A stretch of DNA of 64,000 nucleotides from Rhodovulum imhoffii (GTDB lineage Bacteria > Pseudomonadota > Alphaproteobacteria > Rhodobacterales > Rhodobacteraceae), in NCBI RefSeq assembly GCF_003046545.1, contig NZ_QAAA01000005.1, positions 1 to 64,000 of the forward strand. The letters run 5' to 3'. Below the pieces are notes generated by a model that saw only the letters and a program-made list of their open reading frames with translations, had not been told where the DNA came from and ran no database searches. The position numbers were made by a program, and so were the translations under genes. This document shows, piece by piece, positions 19,076-28,527 of the stretch; positions within the stretch are counted from its first letter, which is position 1, and every line of letters starts with the position of its first letter.

Positions 19076-19812
19076 ATGGCGCCGATGACCATGCCAACAC
19101 CGTAGGCAATGAAGGCACACAGAGCGCCTACCAGAACTGTTTCCACTACGGTGCGGCCCAGCCCTTCGCCGGTTGCGTGCCAGCGCAAAACTCCCAGTGC
19201 GCCCAGCGCAACCCCCGTTGCCCCGACCGACAACCGGAACGTGGTTTCGGTCGGGGGGTGGAGGAAATATGGGATCAGCGGGATCGAACCAAAAACAAGA
19301 AAGGAAAAAAACGTGAACAAACCGTTTACGACCGGGCGATCCGAGCCCGGATGGGTCAGGCCGTCTTCATATGTCATCAACATTTCCGCCAGCACGGTAG
19401 GGGAGCGGGTCACGATCGCGGCGGTGGCCTCCGCATCGCTGCGCGACAGGCCGCGCTGCCGAAGAACTCTGGCCAGACGACCGCGCGCGGCGGGCGGATC
19501 GCGGCGGATGTCTTCCCGCACGCAGGACAGGCGCGTCGTATAGAGATCCTGCCGGGCGCGGCTGGACAGGTATTCGCCAAGCCCCATCGAGGCCCCGTCC
19601 GCCAACAGATTTGCCAGCCCGAACAGCAAAACGGCCAGAACCCCGATCTGGGCGGCACCTTCGGCCTGAGCGCCGGCAAAGCCGGCAACCACGGCAAAGG
19701 TGGTGACGATACCGTCATTGCCACCGTACACGATTTGCTTGAGAAATTGCTGAACGTGCCGCAGGCCCTTCCTGGGGTGGGGGGAGGCGGCCATTTCCGT
19801 GTCCTTTGCCAC
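19072..19812 (-). CDS. VIT/CCC1-family membrane protein (Fe/Mn transport)
   Basis: The 246-residue protein shows the VIT1 pattern: YGGNDGIVTTFAVVAGFAGA (first membrane segment), then NLLADGASMGLGEYLSSRAR. A charged cytosolic region (~90-150) holds the usual metal-site acidic residues, and three C-terminal spans follow. Relatives move Fe2+ or Mn2+ out of the cytosol. ATG at 19812 is used; ATG at 19794 would also work. It sits downstream of the peroxiredoxin gene on the same strand but behind that gene's terminator. Confidence 0.85.
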   Translation of the reverse strand: MAKDTEMAASPHPRKGLRHVQQFLKQIVYGGNDGIVTTFAVVAGFAGAQAEGAAQIGVLAVLLFGLANLLADGASMGLGEYLSSRARQDLYTTRLSCVREDIRRDPPAARGRLARVLRQRGLSRSDAEATAAIVTRSPTVLAEMLMTYEDGLTHPGSDRPVVNGLFTFFSFLVFGSIPLIPYFLHPPTETTFRLSVGATGVALGALGVLRWHATGEGLGRTVVETVLVGALCAFIAYGVGMVIGAI

Positions 19813-19832
19813 AGCGTATCACCCGCGCCGCG

Positions 19833-19864
19833 AAAAGAAAAAGGCGCCGGAATACTCCGGCGCC
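19833..19864 (-). terminator. Intrinsic terminator of the peroxiredoxin gene
   Basis: Read on the minus strand, a perfect 9-bp stem (19864-19856 with 19851-19843) and a four-base loop are followed by TTTTTCTTTT. The stem starts 7 bp after the peroxiredoxin stop. Confidence 0.85.
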
Positions 19865-19870
19865 CGAAAA

Positions 19871-20419
19871 TCACGCGGCGTTCTCGCGCGCGTCGTCCTG
19901 AAGCCATTTCAGAACGGTTTCAGGCGAGGAGACACCATAAGGGTCTTCGCCGTGGTTGTCGCACAGGCCCGGCTCTTCGAACCAGGCCTCGATCACACCA
20001 TCCCTGACGACTGCGGCGTAGCGCCAGGACCGCAACCCGAAGCCGAGATTGTCCTTGCGCACCAACATACCGACACGGCGGGTGAATTCGCCCGCGCCAT
20101 CGGGGATGACCTTGATGTTCTTGATGCCCTGCCATTCGGCCCATTTGTTCATGACGAAGCTGTCATTGACGCTGAGGCAGTAGATGTCGTCGATCCCAAG
20201 GGCCTTGAAATCGTCGAATCCGTTCTCGTACCCCGGCAACTGATAGGTCGAGCAAGTCGGGGTAAAGGCGCCAGGCAGGGCAAACAGCACCACGCGCTTG
20301 CCGGCAAAATAGTCGGCAGTGGTCTTGTCTTCCCAGCGGAAGGGGTTCGGGCCGTCGACGCTGTCATCACGAATGCGGGTATGGAAGGTCACGTCGGGCA
20401 GGCGAAAACCTGGGGTCAT
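19871..20419 (-). CDS. Peroxiredoxin (Prx5/AhpE-like, thiol peroxidase)
   Basis: The 182-residue protein has the Prx5 active site [13 protein letters not shown], with peroxidatic Cys at C56. Other cysteines lie at ~C81 and ~C153. Arg of the active site is in [12 protein letters not shown]. It reduces H2O2 and organic peroxides in the cytosol, with glutaredoxin or thioredoxin as likely donors. The length is slightly above human PRDX5. It is monocistronic: a terminator follows, and it diverges from lipA across 167 bp. Confidence 0.93.
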   Translation of the reverse strand: MTPGFRLPDVTFHTRIRDDSVDGPNPFRWEDKTTADYFAGKRVVLFALPGAFTPTCSTYQLPGYENGFDDFKALGIDDIYCLSVNDSFVMNKWAEWQGIKNIKVIPDGAGEFTRRVGMLVRKDNLGFGLRSWRYAAVVRDGVIEAWFEEPGLCDNHGEDPYGVSSPETVLKWLQDDARENAA

Positions 20420-20586
20420 TTGGGTGCTCCGGTATTGAACATGTTGGCTCGCGGCCAGTATTTTGCGATTGCAGCATTAGGACAATTCCAACCGCTCCTC
20501 AACCGCCTCTCCTCGGGAAAGATGGAATTTGGGCGTTACATTTTGGGCGCATCGGATTAAGTAGTGCGCACAAACAGAGGTACCCC

Positions 20587-21537
20587 ATGCGCGATCTGAA
20601 GAACCCCACCCAGCGCCACCCGGAAAAAGCCCACCGTCCGGATAATGCCCAGCCGAAGAAACCGGCGTGGATTCGGGTCCGCGCACCGGGCGGGGCGGGG
20701 TATCGGGACACGCACCGGATCATGCGTCAGCACGGGCTTTCGACCGTGTGTGAGGAGGCCGGCTGCCCGAACGTGGGGGAATGCTGGTCCCACGGTCATG
20801 CGACGATGATGATCATGGGGGAGATATGTACCCGTGGCTGTACCTTCTGCAATGTCGCGACGGGCCGCCCCGAAGCTCTCGATATGTTCGAGCCGGGACG
20901 GGTGGCCGATGCGGTGGCGAAACTGGGGCTGAAGCATGTGGTCATCACGTCGGTGGATCGGGACGATCTCGAAGACGGGGGGGCAGAGCATTTCGCCCAG
21001 ACGATCCGCGCGGTGCGTCGCCGCGCGCCGGAGACGACGATCGAAATTCTCACCCCCGATTTTCTGAAATGCGCCCCCTCTGCGCTGGAAACCGTGGTTG
21101 CGGAAAAGCCCGATGTGTTCAACCACAACCTTGAAACGGTGCCTGGCCTTTACCCCGAGGTGCGCCCTGGCGCGCGTTATTTCCACAGTTTGCGTCTGCT
21201 GCAACGGGTGAAGGAAATCTCCCCGGCGATGTTTACCAAGTCCGGCATCATGGTCGGGCTGGGAGAAGACAGGAGTGCCGTGCATCAGGTGATGGACGAC
21301 TTGCGCGCGGCGGACGTGGATTTTCTGACCATCGGGCAGTACCTTCAACCCACCCCGAAACATCACGCGGTGGCGGAGTTCATCACTCCCGAAGCGTTCA
21401 GGGCCTATGAAAAGGCTGCTTACGGCAAGGGGTTTCTCATGGTTTCTGCCACGCCGCTCACGCGGTCAAGCTATCACGCGGGGGAGGATTTCGCCCGTCT
21501 GCGTGCCGTGCGGCTTGAAAAGCTGGGTCTGGCCTAG
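20587..21537 (+). CDS. lipA: Lipoyl synthase
   Basis: LipA inserts two sulfurs into protein-bound octanoyl chains. The 316-residue radical-SAM enzyme shows both cluster motifs: auxiliary C55, C60, C66 ([12 protein letters not shown]) and radical-SAM C81, C85, C88 (CTRGCTFC). The C-terminal RSSY ([11 protein letters not shown]) supplies the auxiliary-cluster Ser. AGAGG precedes ATG 20587. Its stop overlaps the stop of a small membrane-protein gene on the opposite strand. lipB is not in the window. Confidence 0.98.
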   Translation: MRDLKNPTQRHPEKAHRPDNAQPKKPAWIRVRAPGGAGYRDTHRIMRQHGLSTVCEEAGCPNVGECWSHGHATMMIMGEICTRGCTFCNVATGRPEALDMFEPGRVADAVAKLGLKHVVITSVDRDDLEDGGAEHFAQTIRAVRRRAPETTIEILTPDFLKCAPSALETVVAEKPDVFNHNLETVPGLYPEVRPGARYFHSLRLLQRVKEISPAMFTKSGIMVGLGEDRSAVHQVMDDLRAADVDFLTIGQYLQPTPKHHAVAEFITPEAFRAYEKAAYGKGFLMVSATPLTRSSYHAGEDFARLRAVRLEKLGLA

Positions 21538-21710
21538 AACCTGCCGCGGGGCACCTGATTGGGGGTTAGCCATTGGGGCCAGCCGACCAGCCTGTCGATG
21601 GCGAAAAGCGCCGCGCACAGCAGGATGATCGCGGCGATGAATTTTACCCGGCCTTCGCTGGGCGGGTTCTGGGCCCAGCGTTTTGCCCGCAGAAGCCAGC
21701 GGTAATTCAT
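21534..21710 (-). CDS. Small membrane protein downstream of hpt (58 aa)
   Basis: The frame starts [20 protein letters not shown], has one membrane span at ~24-41 ([16 protein letters not shown]) and ends [12 protein letters not shown]. The start overlaps the hpt stop as ATGA, which strongly suggests it is translated with hpt. The composition (aromatic/basic N-terminus, Pro-rich end) looks conserved rather than random, and a similar peptide is commonly found next to hpt in Rhodobacterales as far as I recall. The function is unknown. Confidence 0.65.
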   Translation of the reverse strand: MNYRWLLRAKRWAQNPPSEGRVKFIAAIILLCAALFAIDRLVGWPQWLTPNQVPRGRF

Positions 21711-22243
21711 GTGAACCTCACCTTTCCGATATAAGGCAGGTTGCGGTTGTTCTGGGCATAGTCAATCCCGTAGCCGACCACGAACTCGTCCGGGATGTCG
21801 AATCCGACCCAATCCGCAGACATGTCCACCTCGCGCCGGGCGGGTTTGTCCAGCAAGGCGCAAACCTTCAGTCTGCGGGGCTTTCGCGCACTCAGCAGGT
21901 GGCGCACATGATGCAGGGTGTAGCCGGTATCGACGATGTCTTCCACCACCAGGACGTCGCGGCCCGCGATTTCTCCGCGCAGATCCTTCAGGATGCGGAC
22001 CTCGCGGGAGCTTTCCGTCATGCTGCCGTAGGAGGACGCTTCCAGGAAGTCGACCTCGACCGGCAGCGACAGTTCGCGCACAAGATCGGCAATGAAGATG
22101 AAGGAGCCTCGCAAAAGCCCCACCACGACAAGCTTATCGGTATCGGAAAAACAGGCGCTGATTTCACCTGCCAGCGCCTCGACGCGCGCGGCGATGGTCT
22201 TGGCGGAGATCATCTCGTCGATGACATATGGGTCTTGAGGCAT
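21707..22243 (-). CDS. hpt: Hypoxanthine phosphoribosyltransferase
   Basis: The enzyme salvages hypoxanthine (and guanine) to nucleotides using PRPP. The 178-residue type I phosphoribosyltransferase shows the [11 protein letters not shown] loop, the flexible-loop SYGSM segment, the PRPP motif [12 protein letters not shown] and the C-terminal [13 protein letters not shown]. It is coupled at its 3' end to the 58-residue membrane protein. It diverges from the Coq10-like gene across 70 bp. Confidence 0.95.
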   Translation of the reverse strand: MPQDPYVIDEMISAKTIAARVEALAGEISACFSDTDKLVVVGLLRGSFIFIADLVRELSLPVEVDFLEASSYGSMTESSREVRILKDLRGEIAGRDVLVVEDIVDTGYTLHHVRHLLSARKPRRLKVCALLDKPARREVDMSADWVGFDIPDEFVVGYGIDYAQNNRNLPYIGKVRFT

Positions 22244-22313
22244 GACTTACCCTTGATCTTGGCGCTGTGACGGGTCAAATGGCGCCCCAAAGTGAAGTAA
22301 CCCCCCTTAGCGC

Positions 22314-22766
22314 ATGCCGACCCATACCGAAAACCGCGAAATGCCCTACACCGCGCAACAGATGTACGATCTGGTGGCCGATGTCGCATCCTATCCGCAG
22401 TTTCTGCCCTGGACGGCGGCGGCACGCATCCGGTCTCTGACGCCGATAGAGGGGGGGGAGTTGATGAAGGCCGATCTGGTTGTTTCCTTCAAGGTTTTCC
22501 GGGAGCGGTTTGGCAGCCGGGTCAGACTGTGGCATGACGACCTCAGGATAGATACCGAGTATCTTGATGGTCCGTTTCGTCACATGAAATCCTACTGGAA
22601 ATTCCGCGACGTTGAAGAAAACCGTTGCGCGGTGGAATTTTTCGTGGATTTCGAGTTCAAGAACCGTGTGCTTCAGGGCGTCATCGGCGCCGTATTCAAT
22701 GAGGCCATGCAGCGCATCGTACGTGCCTTTGAACGCCGGGCCGAGGATCTTTACGGCAAGCGTTGA
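22314..22766 (+). CDS. Coq10/RatA-family START-domain protein
   Basis: The 150-residue single-domain protein begins MPTHTENREMPYTAQQMYDLVADV and contains YPQFLPWTAA and the closing pattern VIGAVFNEAMQRIVRAFERRA. Homologues are mitochondrial COQ10, a ubiquinone-binding chaperone, and bacterial RatA. In alphaproteobacteria a role in ubiquinone handling is the more likely one. Annotation as a toxin is by family name only. The 3' end overlaps the cinA-like gene by 16 bp on the opposite strand. Confidence 0.88.
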   Translation: MPTHTENREMPYTAQQMYDLVADVASYPQFLPWTAAARIRSLTPIEGGELMKADLVVSFKVFRERFGSRVRLWHDDLRIDTEYLDGPFRHMKSYWKFRDVEENRCAVEFFVDFEFKNRVLQGVIGAVFNEAMQRIVRAFERRAEDLYGKR

Positions 22767-23251
22767 TCCAGTGCAGCGATCAGCAGGCGCAAGGCATGGT
22801 CGCGCGTGGCGGCACGCACCCCGGCGCGACCAAGAGGGCCGAACTCAAGCATTTCGGTATGGACAGTGCCCTGACAGGCCAGACCAAACCATACGCGTCC
22901 TTCGGGCTTGTTGTCCGATCCTCCGGGGCCGGCGATTCCGGTCACGGATACCGCCAGTGTGGCCTTCGAACGCATCAGGGCACCTTCGGCCATCTCTGCC
23001 GCGACCCGTTCCGAGACGGCGCCATGCTCGGTCAGGGTTTGTTCCCGTACGCCCAGCATGTCCTGCTTGGCGATGTTCGAATAGGTCACGAAGCCACGAT
23101 CGAAAATCGCGGAAGAGCCGGCCTCGTCGGTAATCGCGGCAGCGATCAGGCCGCCGGTACAGCTTTCGGCGGTGGCGATCGTTGCGCCACGCTCGCGGGC
23201 CAGCGGCAGGAGAATGCCGGCCAGGGACCTCACATCAGGAATTTGTGCCAT
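22751..23251 (-). CDS. pncC: Nicotinamide-nucleotide amidase (CinA C-terminal domain, PncC)
   Basis: The 166-residue protein corresponds to the CinA C-terminal domain alone. It shows ATAESCTGGLIAAAIT with the catalytic Ser, then the family pattern GAVSERVAAEMAEGA and VSVTGIAGPGG. It hydrolyses nicotinamide mononucleotide to nicotinate mononucleotide in NAD recycling. The N-terminal ADP-ribose pyrophosphatase-like domain of full CinA is absent, as in other standalone PncC proteins. It overlaps pgpA by 22 bp on the same strand, so pgpA and pncC are cotranscribed. Confidence 0.92.
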   Translation of the reverse strand: MAQIPDVRSLAGILLPLARERGATIATAESCTGGLIAAAITDEAGSSAIFDRGFVTYSNIAKQDMLGVREQTLTEHGAVSERVAAEMAEGALMRSKATLAVSVTGIAGPGGSDNKPEGRVWFGLACQGTVHTEMLEFGPLGRAGVRAATRDHALRLLIAALDQRLP

Positions 23252-23718
23252 AGGAACGCAAGAATAAGTACCACGGTTGCCGCCGCAATTCCGGCAAAAA
23301 TATCATCCAACATGACGCCAAGGGGCGTTTTCCTGCGGTCGGCCCAGCCGATCGGGCCGGGCTTGACGATATCGAACAGGCGAAAGCACAAGAACGCCGC
23401 GATCCAGCCCGGATAAAGCGCCAGAATGTCCGCCCGGGCCAGGGTGGCGCCGATGGAGACGGGCCAGAGCGCCACCCACATCCCGGCCACCTCGTCGATC
23501 ACGAACTCGCTTTTGTCCGGGTCGGCGGTGCCGTACGTGGCCTGTGCCACCGCCCACCACCCGATCACCGTGACGGCGATGGTCGCGTGGACGACCAGCG
23601 CCACTCCGCCGAGAACGTGCAGGACCCAGAACAATGGCAACGCCGCCAGCGACCCCCACGTTCCCGGCGCGGGGCGCAGGTGGCCGACACCGAACAAGGT
23701 CGCGACAAGGCGGCTCAT
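23230..23718 (-). CDS. pgpA: Phosphatidylglycerophosphatase A
   Basis: PgpA dephosphorylates phosphatidylglycerol phosphate to phosphatidylglycerol. The 162-residue membrane protein shows the family motifs [15 protein letters not shown] at the N-terminus, [12 protein letters not shown] with acidic metal ligands, [14 protein letters not shown], and [14 protein letters not shown]. It has three to four membrane spans. It overlaps ispDF by 4 bp upstream and pncC by 22 bp downstream, so ispDF-pgpA-pncC form one minus-strand operon. Confidence 0.95.
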   Translation of the reverse strand: MSRLVATLFGVGHLRPAPGTWGSLAALPLFWVLHVLGGVALVVHATIAVTVIGWWAVAQATYGTADPDKSEFVIDEVAGMWVALWPVSIGATLARADILALYPGWIAAFLCFRLFDIVKPGPIGWADRRKTPLGVMLDDIFAGIAAATVVLILAFLWHKFLM

Positions 23719-24860
23719 TCCTGCACCAGAGTCACGGTGGCAAGTGCCGCGATACCTTCTTCCCGACCGGTGAAGCCCAGCCGCTCCGAGGTGGTTGCCT
23801 TCACGCTCATGCGGTCTTGCGCCACCCCCATCAGGCGGGACATCTCGGCGCGCATTCGGCTGGCATGGGGGCCGATCCTGGGGTGTTCGCAGATCAGCGT
23901 CAGGTCGGCATTCGCGATACGGTAGCCCCGCCTGCCGGCCAGTTCCACCGCGTGCTTAAGGAAAATATCGCTGGCCGCGCCCTTCCATTCTGGGTCCGAA
24001 GGCGGGAAATGCTGGCCGATATCCCCCTCGGCCAGTGCTCCGTAGATGGCGTCGGTCACGGCGTGCATGCCCACATCTGCGTCCGAGTGTCCCTTGAGCG
24101 CCTTGTCATGAGGCACGGTAACACCGCACAGGATGACCCCGTCGCCTTCGCAGAACGCGTGTACGTCGAAACCGTTGCCGATGCGAATATCCATCTTTCT
24201 CTCCTGCAAGATCCGCGTTGCGCGCGCGAAATCCCCCGGATGGGTGATTTTCAGATTGTCCTCATCCCCTTCGACGATGGCAACGTCAAGACCGGCGGCC
24301 AGCGCCACTTCGACATCGTCCGCCGCGCCGCCGGTATGTTCAGCATGGGCCCTGCGAATCGCGCGCAGGTGAAACCCCTGCGGTGTCTGTGCGCGCAACA
24401 GCCCCGCACGTGGATGCGGCGCGGCAACCTTGCCGTTTTCGCCTTTCCACAACGCGTCGGTCACCGGCAGGGCCGGGGCCGCCCCGGGATGTTCGCTCAG
24501 CGCGTCCAGCACCCGGTCGATCAGCGCCGCGCCGACCAGTGGGCGGGCCCCGTCATGGATCAGCACCGCCTGCTGCCCCTCGGACACCGCCGCCAGTCCC
24601 GCCTGGACAGAAGCATCCCGCGTTTTGCCGCCCTTGACGGTGGTCAGCGGGATTTCCAGCCCGGCCATGGCTTCGCGGAACAGGGCGTCATCTTCGGGGT
24701 GAAGGACCACGACAACCTGCGACACCCGCGGATGCGCGGCAAAAGCCATCACCGTGCGTGCCAGTACCGCGCGCCCGGCAAGCGGCTGATACTGCTTGGG
24801 TTTATCCCCTCCGGCGCGGGTCCCCCGGCCCGCGGCCACAATCAACGCGGTGGTCTGCAT
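23715..24860 (-). CDS. ispDF: Bifunctional IspD/IspF of the MEP isoprenoid pathway
   Basis: The 381-residue fusion carries IspD at ~1-222 ([38 protein letters not shown]), which makes CDP-methylerythritol. IspF follows at ~223-381 ([33 protein letters not shown]), which cyclises the phosphorylated product. The fusion is usual in alphaproteobacteria. The intermediate enzyme IspE is not here. The start at 24860 follows GGGGGACGC; an 18-residue longer frame is unlike the family. It heads the ispDF-pgpA-pncC operon and diverges from dusB. Confidence 0.97.
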   Translation of the reverse strand: MQTTALIVAAGRGTRAGGDKPKQYQPLAGRAVLARTVMAFAAHPRVSQVVVVLHPEDDALFREAMAGLEIPLTTVKGGKTRDASVQAGLAAVSEGQQAVLIHDGARPLVGAALIDRVLDALSEHPGAAPALPVTDALWKGENGKVAAPHPRAGLLRAQTPQGFHLRAIRRAHAEHTGGAADDVEVALAAGLDVAIVEGDEDNLKITHPGDFARATRILQERKMDIRIGNGFDVHAFCEGDGVILCGVTVPHDKALKGHSDADVGMHAVTDAIYGALAEGDIGQHFPPSDPEWKGAASDIFLKHAVELAGRRGYRIANADLTLICEHPRIGPHASRMRAEMSRLMGVAQDRMSVKATTSERLGFTGREEGIAALATVTLVQE

Positions 24861-25048
24861 GCGTCCCCCGAAACTGGTTTGCGTCTGTTTAGGCGGTGGC
24901 GCGATGTAGGGCAATGGGGCATTCGGACCACGATAAAACGCCTAAAAAACAGGCGAAACAGGTTTCGGGGGCGGTTTCTCGGGCAGTTTCGTTGCGGTCG
25001 GGCCTGCCTGGGGCTAAATCTCTGAAAAACTGCACAAGGATTGGGCGC

Positions 25049-26026
25049 TTGGATATCCGGATTGCAACCAGGACAGTTTCTCCGCCGGTTTTTCTCGCCC
25101 CGCTGGCAGGCGTTACCGATCTTCCGTTCCGTCGGTTGGTTTCCCGGTTCGGTGCCGGGCTGGTGGTTTCGGAAATGGTTGCCAGCCAGGATGTCGTGCG
25201 GGCCAGGCCCGGTATCCGCGAACGGGCGGAACTGGGCCTTGGTGCCGATAACACCGCCGTGCAACTTGCCGGTCGTGACGCCTATTGGATGGCCGAGGCC
25301 GCACGTTTTGTGGAGGGGCAGGGCGCCCGGATCATCGATATCAACATGGGGTGCCCGGCGAAGAAGGTGGTAAATGGGTATTCCGGCTCCGCTCTGATGC
25401 GCGATCTCGATCATGCGGTGGCGCTGATCCGGGCGGTGGTGGGGGCTGTTTCGGTGCCGGTGACGCTGAAAACCCGGCTGGGTTGGGACGACACGTCAAG
25501 GAACGCTCCGGAACTGTCCCGGCGGGCGGAGGCGGAGGGTATCGCCATGGTCACGGTTCATGGCCGTACGCGCTGTCAGTTTTACAAGGGCCGTGCGGAC
25601 TGGGCCTCGATCCGCGCGGTCAGGGACGCGGTCCGGATCCCCGTGATCGCCAATGGCGATATCGTGGATGCGGGGACCGCCCGGAAGGCGCTGAAGCAAT
25701 CAGGGGCCGATGGCGTGATGGTGGGGCGTGGCGCACAGGGCCGCCCCTGGCTGCCGGCCCGGATCGCCGCACGGCTTTACGGAACGCCGGCGCCGAAAAT
25801 CCCTGCCGGTCCCGCGTTGGCGGAGGTGGTCGCGGAGCATTACGAGGCCATGTTGTCCTTCTACGGGGCGGAGCTTGGCATCCGGGTCGCACGCAAGCAC
25901 CTTGGCTGGTACATGGATACGGTCGCAACGCCCGCGCCTGTACGCAGGCAGTTGCTGACAGAGCGTGATCCGGCTGTCGTTCTGCGCCTGCTGCCAGAGG
26001 CGCTGAGCGCGGGTATCGCCGCATGA
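25049..26026 (+). CDS. dusB: tRNA dihydrouridine synthase B (NifR3)
   Basis: The FMN enzyme reduces uridines in the tRNA D-loop. Motifs are VFLAPLAGVTDLPFR, the catalytic-cysteine NMGCPAKKV, VTLKTRLGWDD, TVHGRTRCQFYKG, and the phosphate-binding GVMVGRGAQGRPW. TTG 25049 is proposed as the start: AAGGA lies 8 bp upstream and the resulting 325 residues match the family. ATG 24896 is in frame but adds ~50 residues with no family resemblance. The 3' end overlaps ntrB by 4 bp, the classical nifR3-ntrB arrangement. Confidence 0.93.
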   Translation: MDIRIATRTVSPPVFLAPLAGVTDLPFRRLVSRFGAGLVVSEMVASQDVVRARPGIRERAELGLGADNTAVQLAGRDAYWMAEAARFVEGQGARIIDINMGCPAKKVVNGYSGSALMRDLDHAVALIRAVVGAVSVPVTLKTRLGWDDTSRNAPELSRRAEAEGIAMVTVHGRTRCQFYKGRADWASIRAVRDAVRIPVIANGDIVDAGTARKALKQSGADGVMVGRGAQGRPWLPARIAARLYGTPAPKIPAGPALAEVVAEHYEAMLSFYGAELGIRVARKHLGWYMDTVATPAPVRRQLLTERDPAVVLRLLPEALSAGIAA

Positions 26027-27102
26027 GCCCGCCCGATGAACTGATCTGGCCGTCATTACCGGTTCCGGGGCTGGTTCTGGATGGGCGGGACCGGATCGAG
26101 GCGCTCAACCCCGCGGCGGAACTGTTCTTCAACGCGACCCAAAAGGCTCTTGCGGGAGCCCCCCTGTGGGACCGGCTGGCCGTGGATGCCCCCCTGGACG
26201 AAGCGTTTTCCCGCGTGCGGGCCAATCAGGCCCCGCTGTTCATCAATGATGTGGATGTGAGTTCGGGCGAGCGTGCGCCGGTTTTGTGCAGCATCCAGAT
26301 CGCGCCGCTTTCCGATCGTTCCGGGCGGATCCTGGTCCTGGTTTCGCCGCGTGAGATTGCCGGCCGTCTGGGGCGTGCGCAATCGGTGAAAACCGCAGCC
26401 AAATCGGCTATTGGCATGGCGGAGATGCTGGCCCATGAAATCAAGAACCCCCTGGCAGGCATCACCGGAGCGGCGCAGCTTCTTTCGATGACCCTTAAGG
26501 GGGAGGACCTTGAACTGACCGATCTGATCGTTGCCGAAAGCCGTCGTATCGTGAAGCTTCTGGAGCAGGTCGAGCAGTTCGGAAATGTCCGCCCGCCCGA
26601 ATGCCACGCCGTGAACATTCACGATGTGCTGGACAGGGCCCGGCGATCGGCGGCGGTGGGGTTTGCCGCGAACATGGTCATCGAGGACGATTACGACCCC
26701 TCACTGCCCTGTACATGGGGGGACGGGGACCAGCTTTTGCAAGTGTTTCAAAACCTGTTGCGCAATGCCGCACAGGCCGCGGGCGCACAGGGGGGCAGGA
26801 TTCGCCTGCGCACGTTCTATGAGCAATCCCTGCGGCTGCGCCATCCCGACGGCAGCGGCAAACCCATACCGCTTCAGGTGGAGATCATCGACAATGGCCC
26901 GGGCCTGCCGCCGGAAATCGCCGCCGACATATTCGACCCGTTCGTTTCCGGGCGCGAGAACGGGACCGGCCTTGGGCTGGCGCTCGTCTCCAAGATCATT
27001 TCAGAGCATGACGGCTGGATCACGGTGGATTCGGTGCCCGGGCACACCGTGTTCCGCGTTTCCCTGCCCATCGCCCCCAAGCCAACGAAGGATGAAGACT
27101 GA
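26023..27102 (+). CDS. ntrB: Nitrogen regulation sensor kinase NtrB (GlnL)
   Basis: NtrB phosphorylates NtrC when nitrogen is low and is controlled by PII. The 359-residue cytosolic kinase has a PAS-like N-terminal domain (~10-115), a dimerisation helix with phospho-acceptor H138 ([11 protein letters not shown]), and a HATPase domain (N-box [11 protein letters not shown]1 DNGPGLP, G2 GTGLGLALV). It overlaps dusB by 4 bp and ntrC by 1 bp. There is no transmembrane segment, as expected. Confidence 0.96.
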   Translation: MSPPDELIWPSLPVPGLVLDGRDRIEALNPAAELFFNATQKALAGAPLWDRLAVDAPLDEAFSRVRANQAPLFINDVDVSSGERAPVLCSIQIAPLSDRSGRILVLVSPREIAGRLGRAQSVKTAAKSAIGMAEMLAHEIKNPLAGITGAAQLLSMTLKGEDLELTDLIVAESRRIVKLLEQVEQFGNVRPPECHAVNIHDVLDRARRSAAVGFAANMVIEDDYDPSLPCTWGDGDQLLQVFQNLLRNAAQAAGAQGGRIRLRTFYEQSLRLRHPDGSGKPIPLQVEIIDNGPGLPPEIAADIFDPFVSGRENGTGLGLALVSKIISEHDGWITVDSVPGHTVFRVSLPIAPKPTKDED

Positions 27103-28466
27103 TGGACGGAACTGTCCTTGTTGCCGACGACGACCGCACGATCCGCACGGTGCTGACACAGGCGCTGACCCGCGCGGGGTGCAAGGTACATGCAACCAGT
27201 GCGCTGACGACCCTGATGCGCTGGATCGGAGAGGGAAAGGGCGATCTGGTCATCTCCGACGTGGTGATGCCCGACGGTAACGGGCTGGAGATGCTGCCGC
27301 GCATATCCGAATTGCGGCCGGGGTTGCCAGTGATCGTGATCTCGGCCCAGAACACGATCATGACTGCCATTCAGGCCGCCGAAGCAGAGGCCTATGACTA
27401 CCTGCCAAAGCCCTTCGATCTGCCTGACCTGATGAAACGTGCCGCCCGCGCCCTGGAAAGCCAGCGCCGCCGGGCCTCGAGCGAGGAAGGCCCCGTCCCC
27501 CTGACCGAGCAGGACGACCTGCCGCTGGTGGGGCGCACTCCGCAGATGCAGGCGATCTACCGCCTTGTCGCGCGGGTGCTCAATGCCGATCTGCCGGTAC
27601 TTGTGTCTGGCGAGTCCGGGACCGGAAAGTCGCTTCTGGCCCGCGCGCTGCACGATCTTTCAGACCGTCGCGCGCTGCCTTTCGTCGTCGCGACGGCTGC
27701 CGATCTTGACGGGGCCGAGGGCCCTTCGACGCTTGTCGCGCGGGCGCGCGGAGGGTCGGTCCTGTTTGATGAGATCGCCGACTTCCCGATGGAGGCGCAG
27801 GGCCGCATCGTGCGAATGCTGGACAGTTTCGGGGATGGGGCGCCGCGGGTCATGGCATCCACCCAGAGCGATCTGAGTGCGCGGATGGAGGCCGGGAACT
27901 TCCGGCAAGACCTGTTCTACCGCCTGGACGGGGTTACACTGTCTCTGCCCCCCCTGCGTGAGCGGGTTGAAGACATTCCCCTGCTGGCGGCCCATTTTCT
28001 TGGCCGGGCGGAACGGGACGCACCGTCGCGGCGCCTGTCCGCTGATGCCCTGGAGCTGATTCGTGCCTACAGTTGGCCCGGAAACGTCCGCCAGTTGGAA
28101 AATACCCTGCGCAGCCTCGTTGTCACCAGTGCGGAGCCGGTCATATCCCGTGCGGAAGTCGAGGCCCTGCTTGGCCGTCAGCCCAGGCTTGAACCCCTGA
28201 CCGGGGGAGAGAGCGACAAGCTGTCCGCCTCCGTCGCCAGGCATTTGCGGAGATATTTCGATCTGCACGGCGGTGCGTTGCCCTCGCCGGGGCTGTATCC
28301 GCGCATCCTGCGCGAGGTGGAGGCGCCGCTGATCGAGATTGCCCTCGATGCCACGGGGGGCAACCAGGCCCGCTGTGCCGAGTTGCTGGGGATCAACAGA
28401 AATACGCTGCGGAAAAAGATCAACGATCTGGATATCCGCGTGACACGGCGCCGCAAGTTGATGTAA
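27102..28466 (+). CDS. ntrC: Nitrogen regulator NtrC, Rhodobacter type lacking the GAFTGA loop
   Basis: The 454-residue response regulator has a receiver domain with D53 ([11 protein letters not shown]), an AAA+ domain with Walker A GESGTGKS and Walker B-like [12 protein letters not shown], and a C-terminal Fis-type helix-turn-helix ([19 protein letters not shown]). Between Walker A and B the sigma-54-contacting GAFTGA loop is missing; the sequence runs [20 protein letters not shown]. The NtrC of Rhodobacter capsulatus has the same deletion and activates sigma-70 promoters. The same behaviour is inferred here. Its ATG overlaps the ntrB stop. Confidence 0.95.
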   Translation: MDGTVLVADDDRTIRTVLTQALTRAGCKVHATSALTTLMRWIGEGKGDLVISDVVMPDGNGLEMLPRISELRPGLPVIVISAQNTIMTAIQAAEAEAYDYLPKPFDLPDLMKRAARALESQRRRASSEEGPVPLTEQDDLPLVGRTPQMQAIYRLVARVLNADLPVLVSGESGTGKSLLARALHDLSDRRALPFVVATAADLDGAEGPSTLVARARGGSVLFDEIADFPMEAQGRIVRMLDSFGDGAPRVMASTQSDLSARMEAGNFRQDLFYRLDGVTLSLPPLRERVEDIPLLAAHFLGRAERDAPSRRLSADALELIRAYSWPGNVRQLENTLRSLVVTSAEPVISRAEVEALLGRQPRLEPLTGGESDKLSASVARHLRRYFDLHGGALPSPGLYPRILREVEAPLIEIALDATGGNQARCAELLGINRNTLRKKINDLDIRVTRRRKLM

Positions 28467-28527
28467 ATTCGCAACATCAGCGTGGCCCGGTGGACGCATC
28501 CCCCACGCAAGGCGGCGAGAGGCAGAC

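Noticed and set aside
20467-20531. AATTCCA/TGGAATT repeat between the peroxiredoxin gene and lipA as an OxyR-type operator
   Set aside because: The arms are 7 bp and about 37 bp apart, unlike known OxyR or Fur sites; likely chance.
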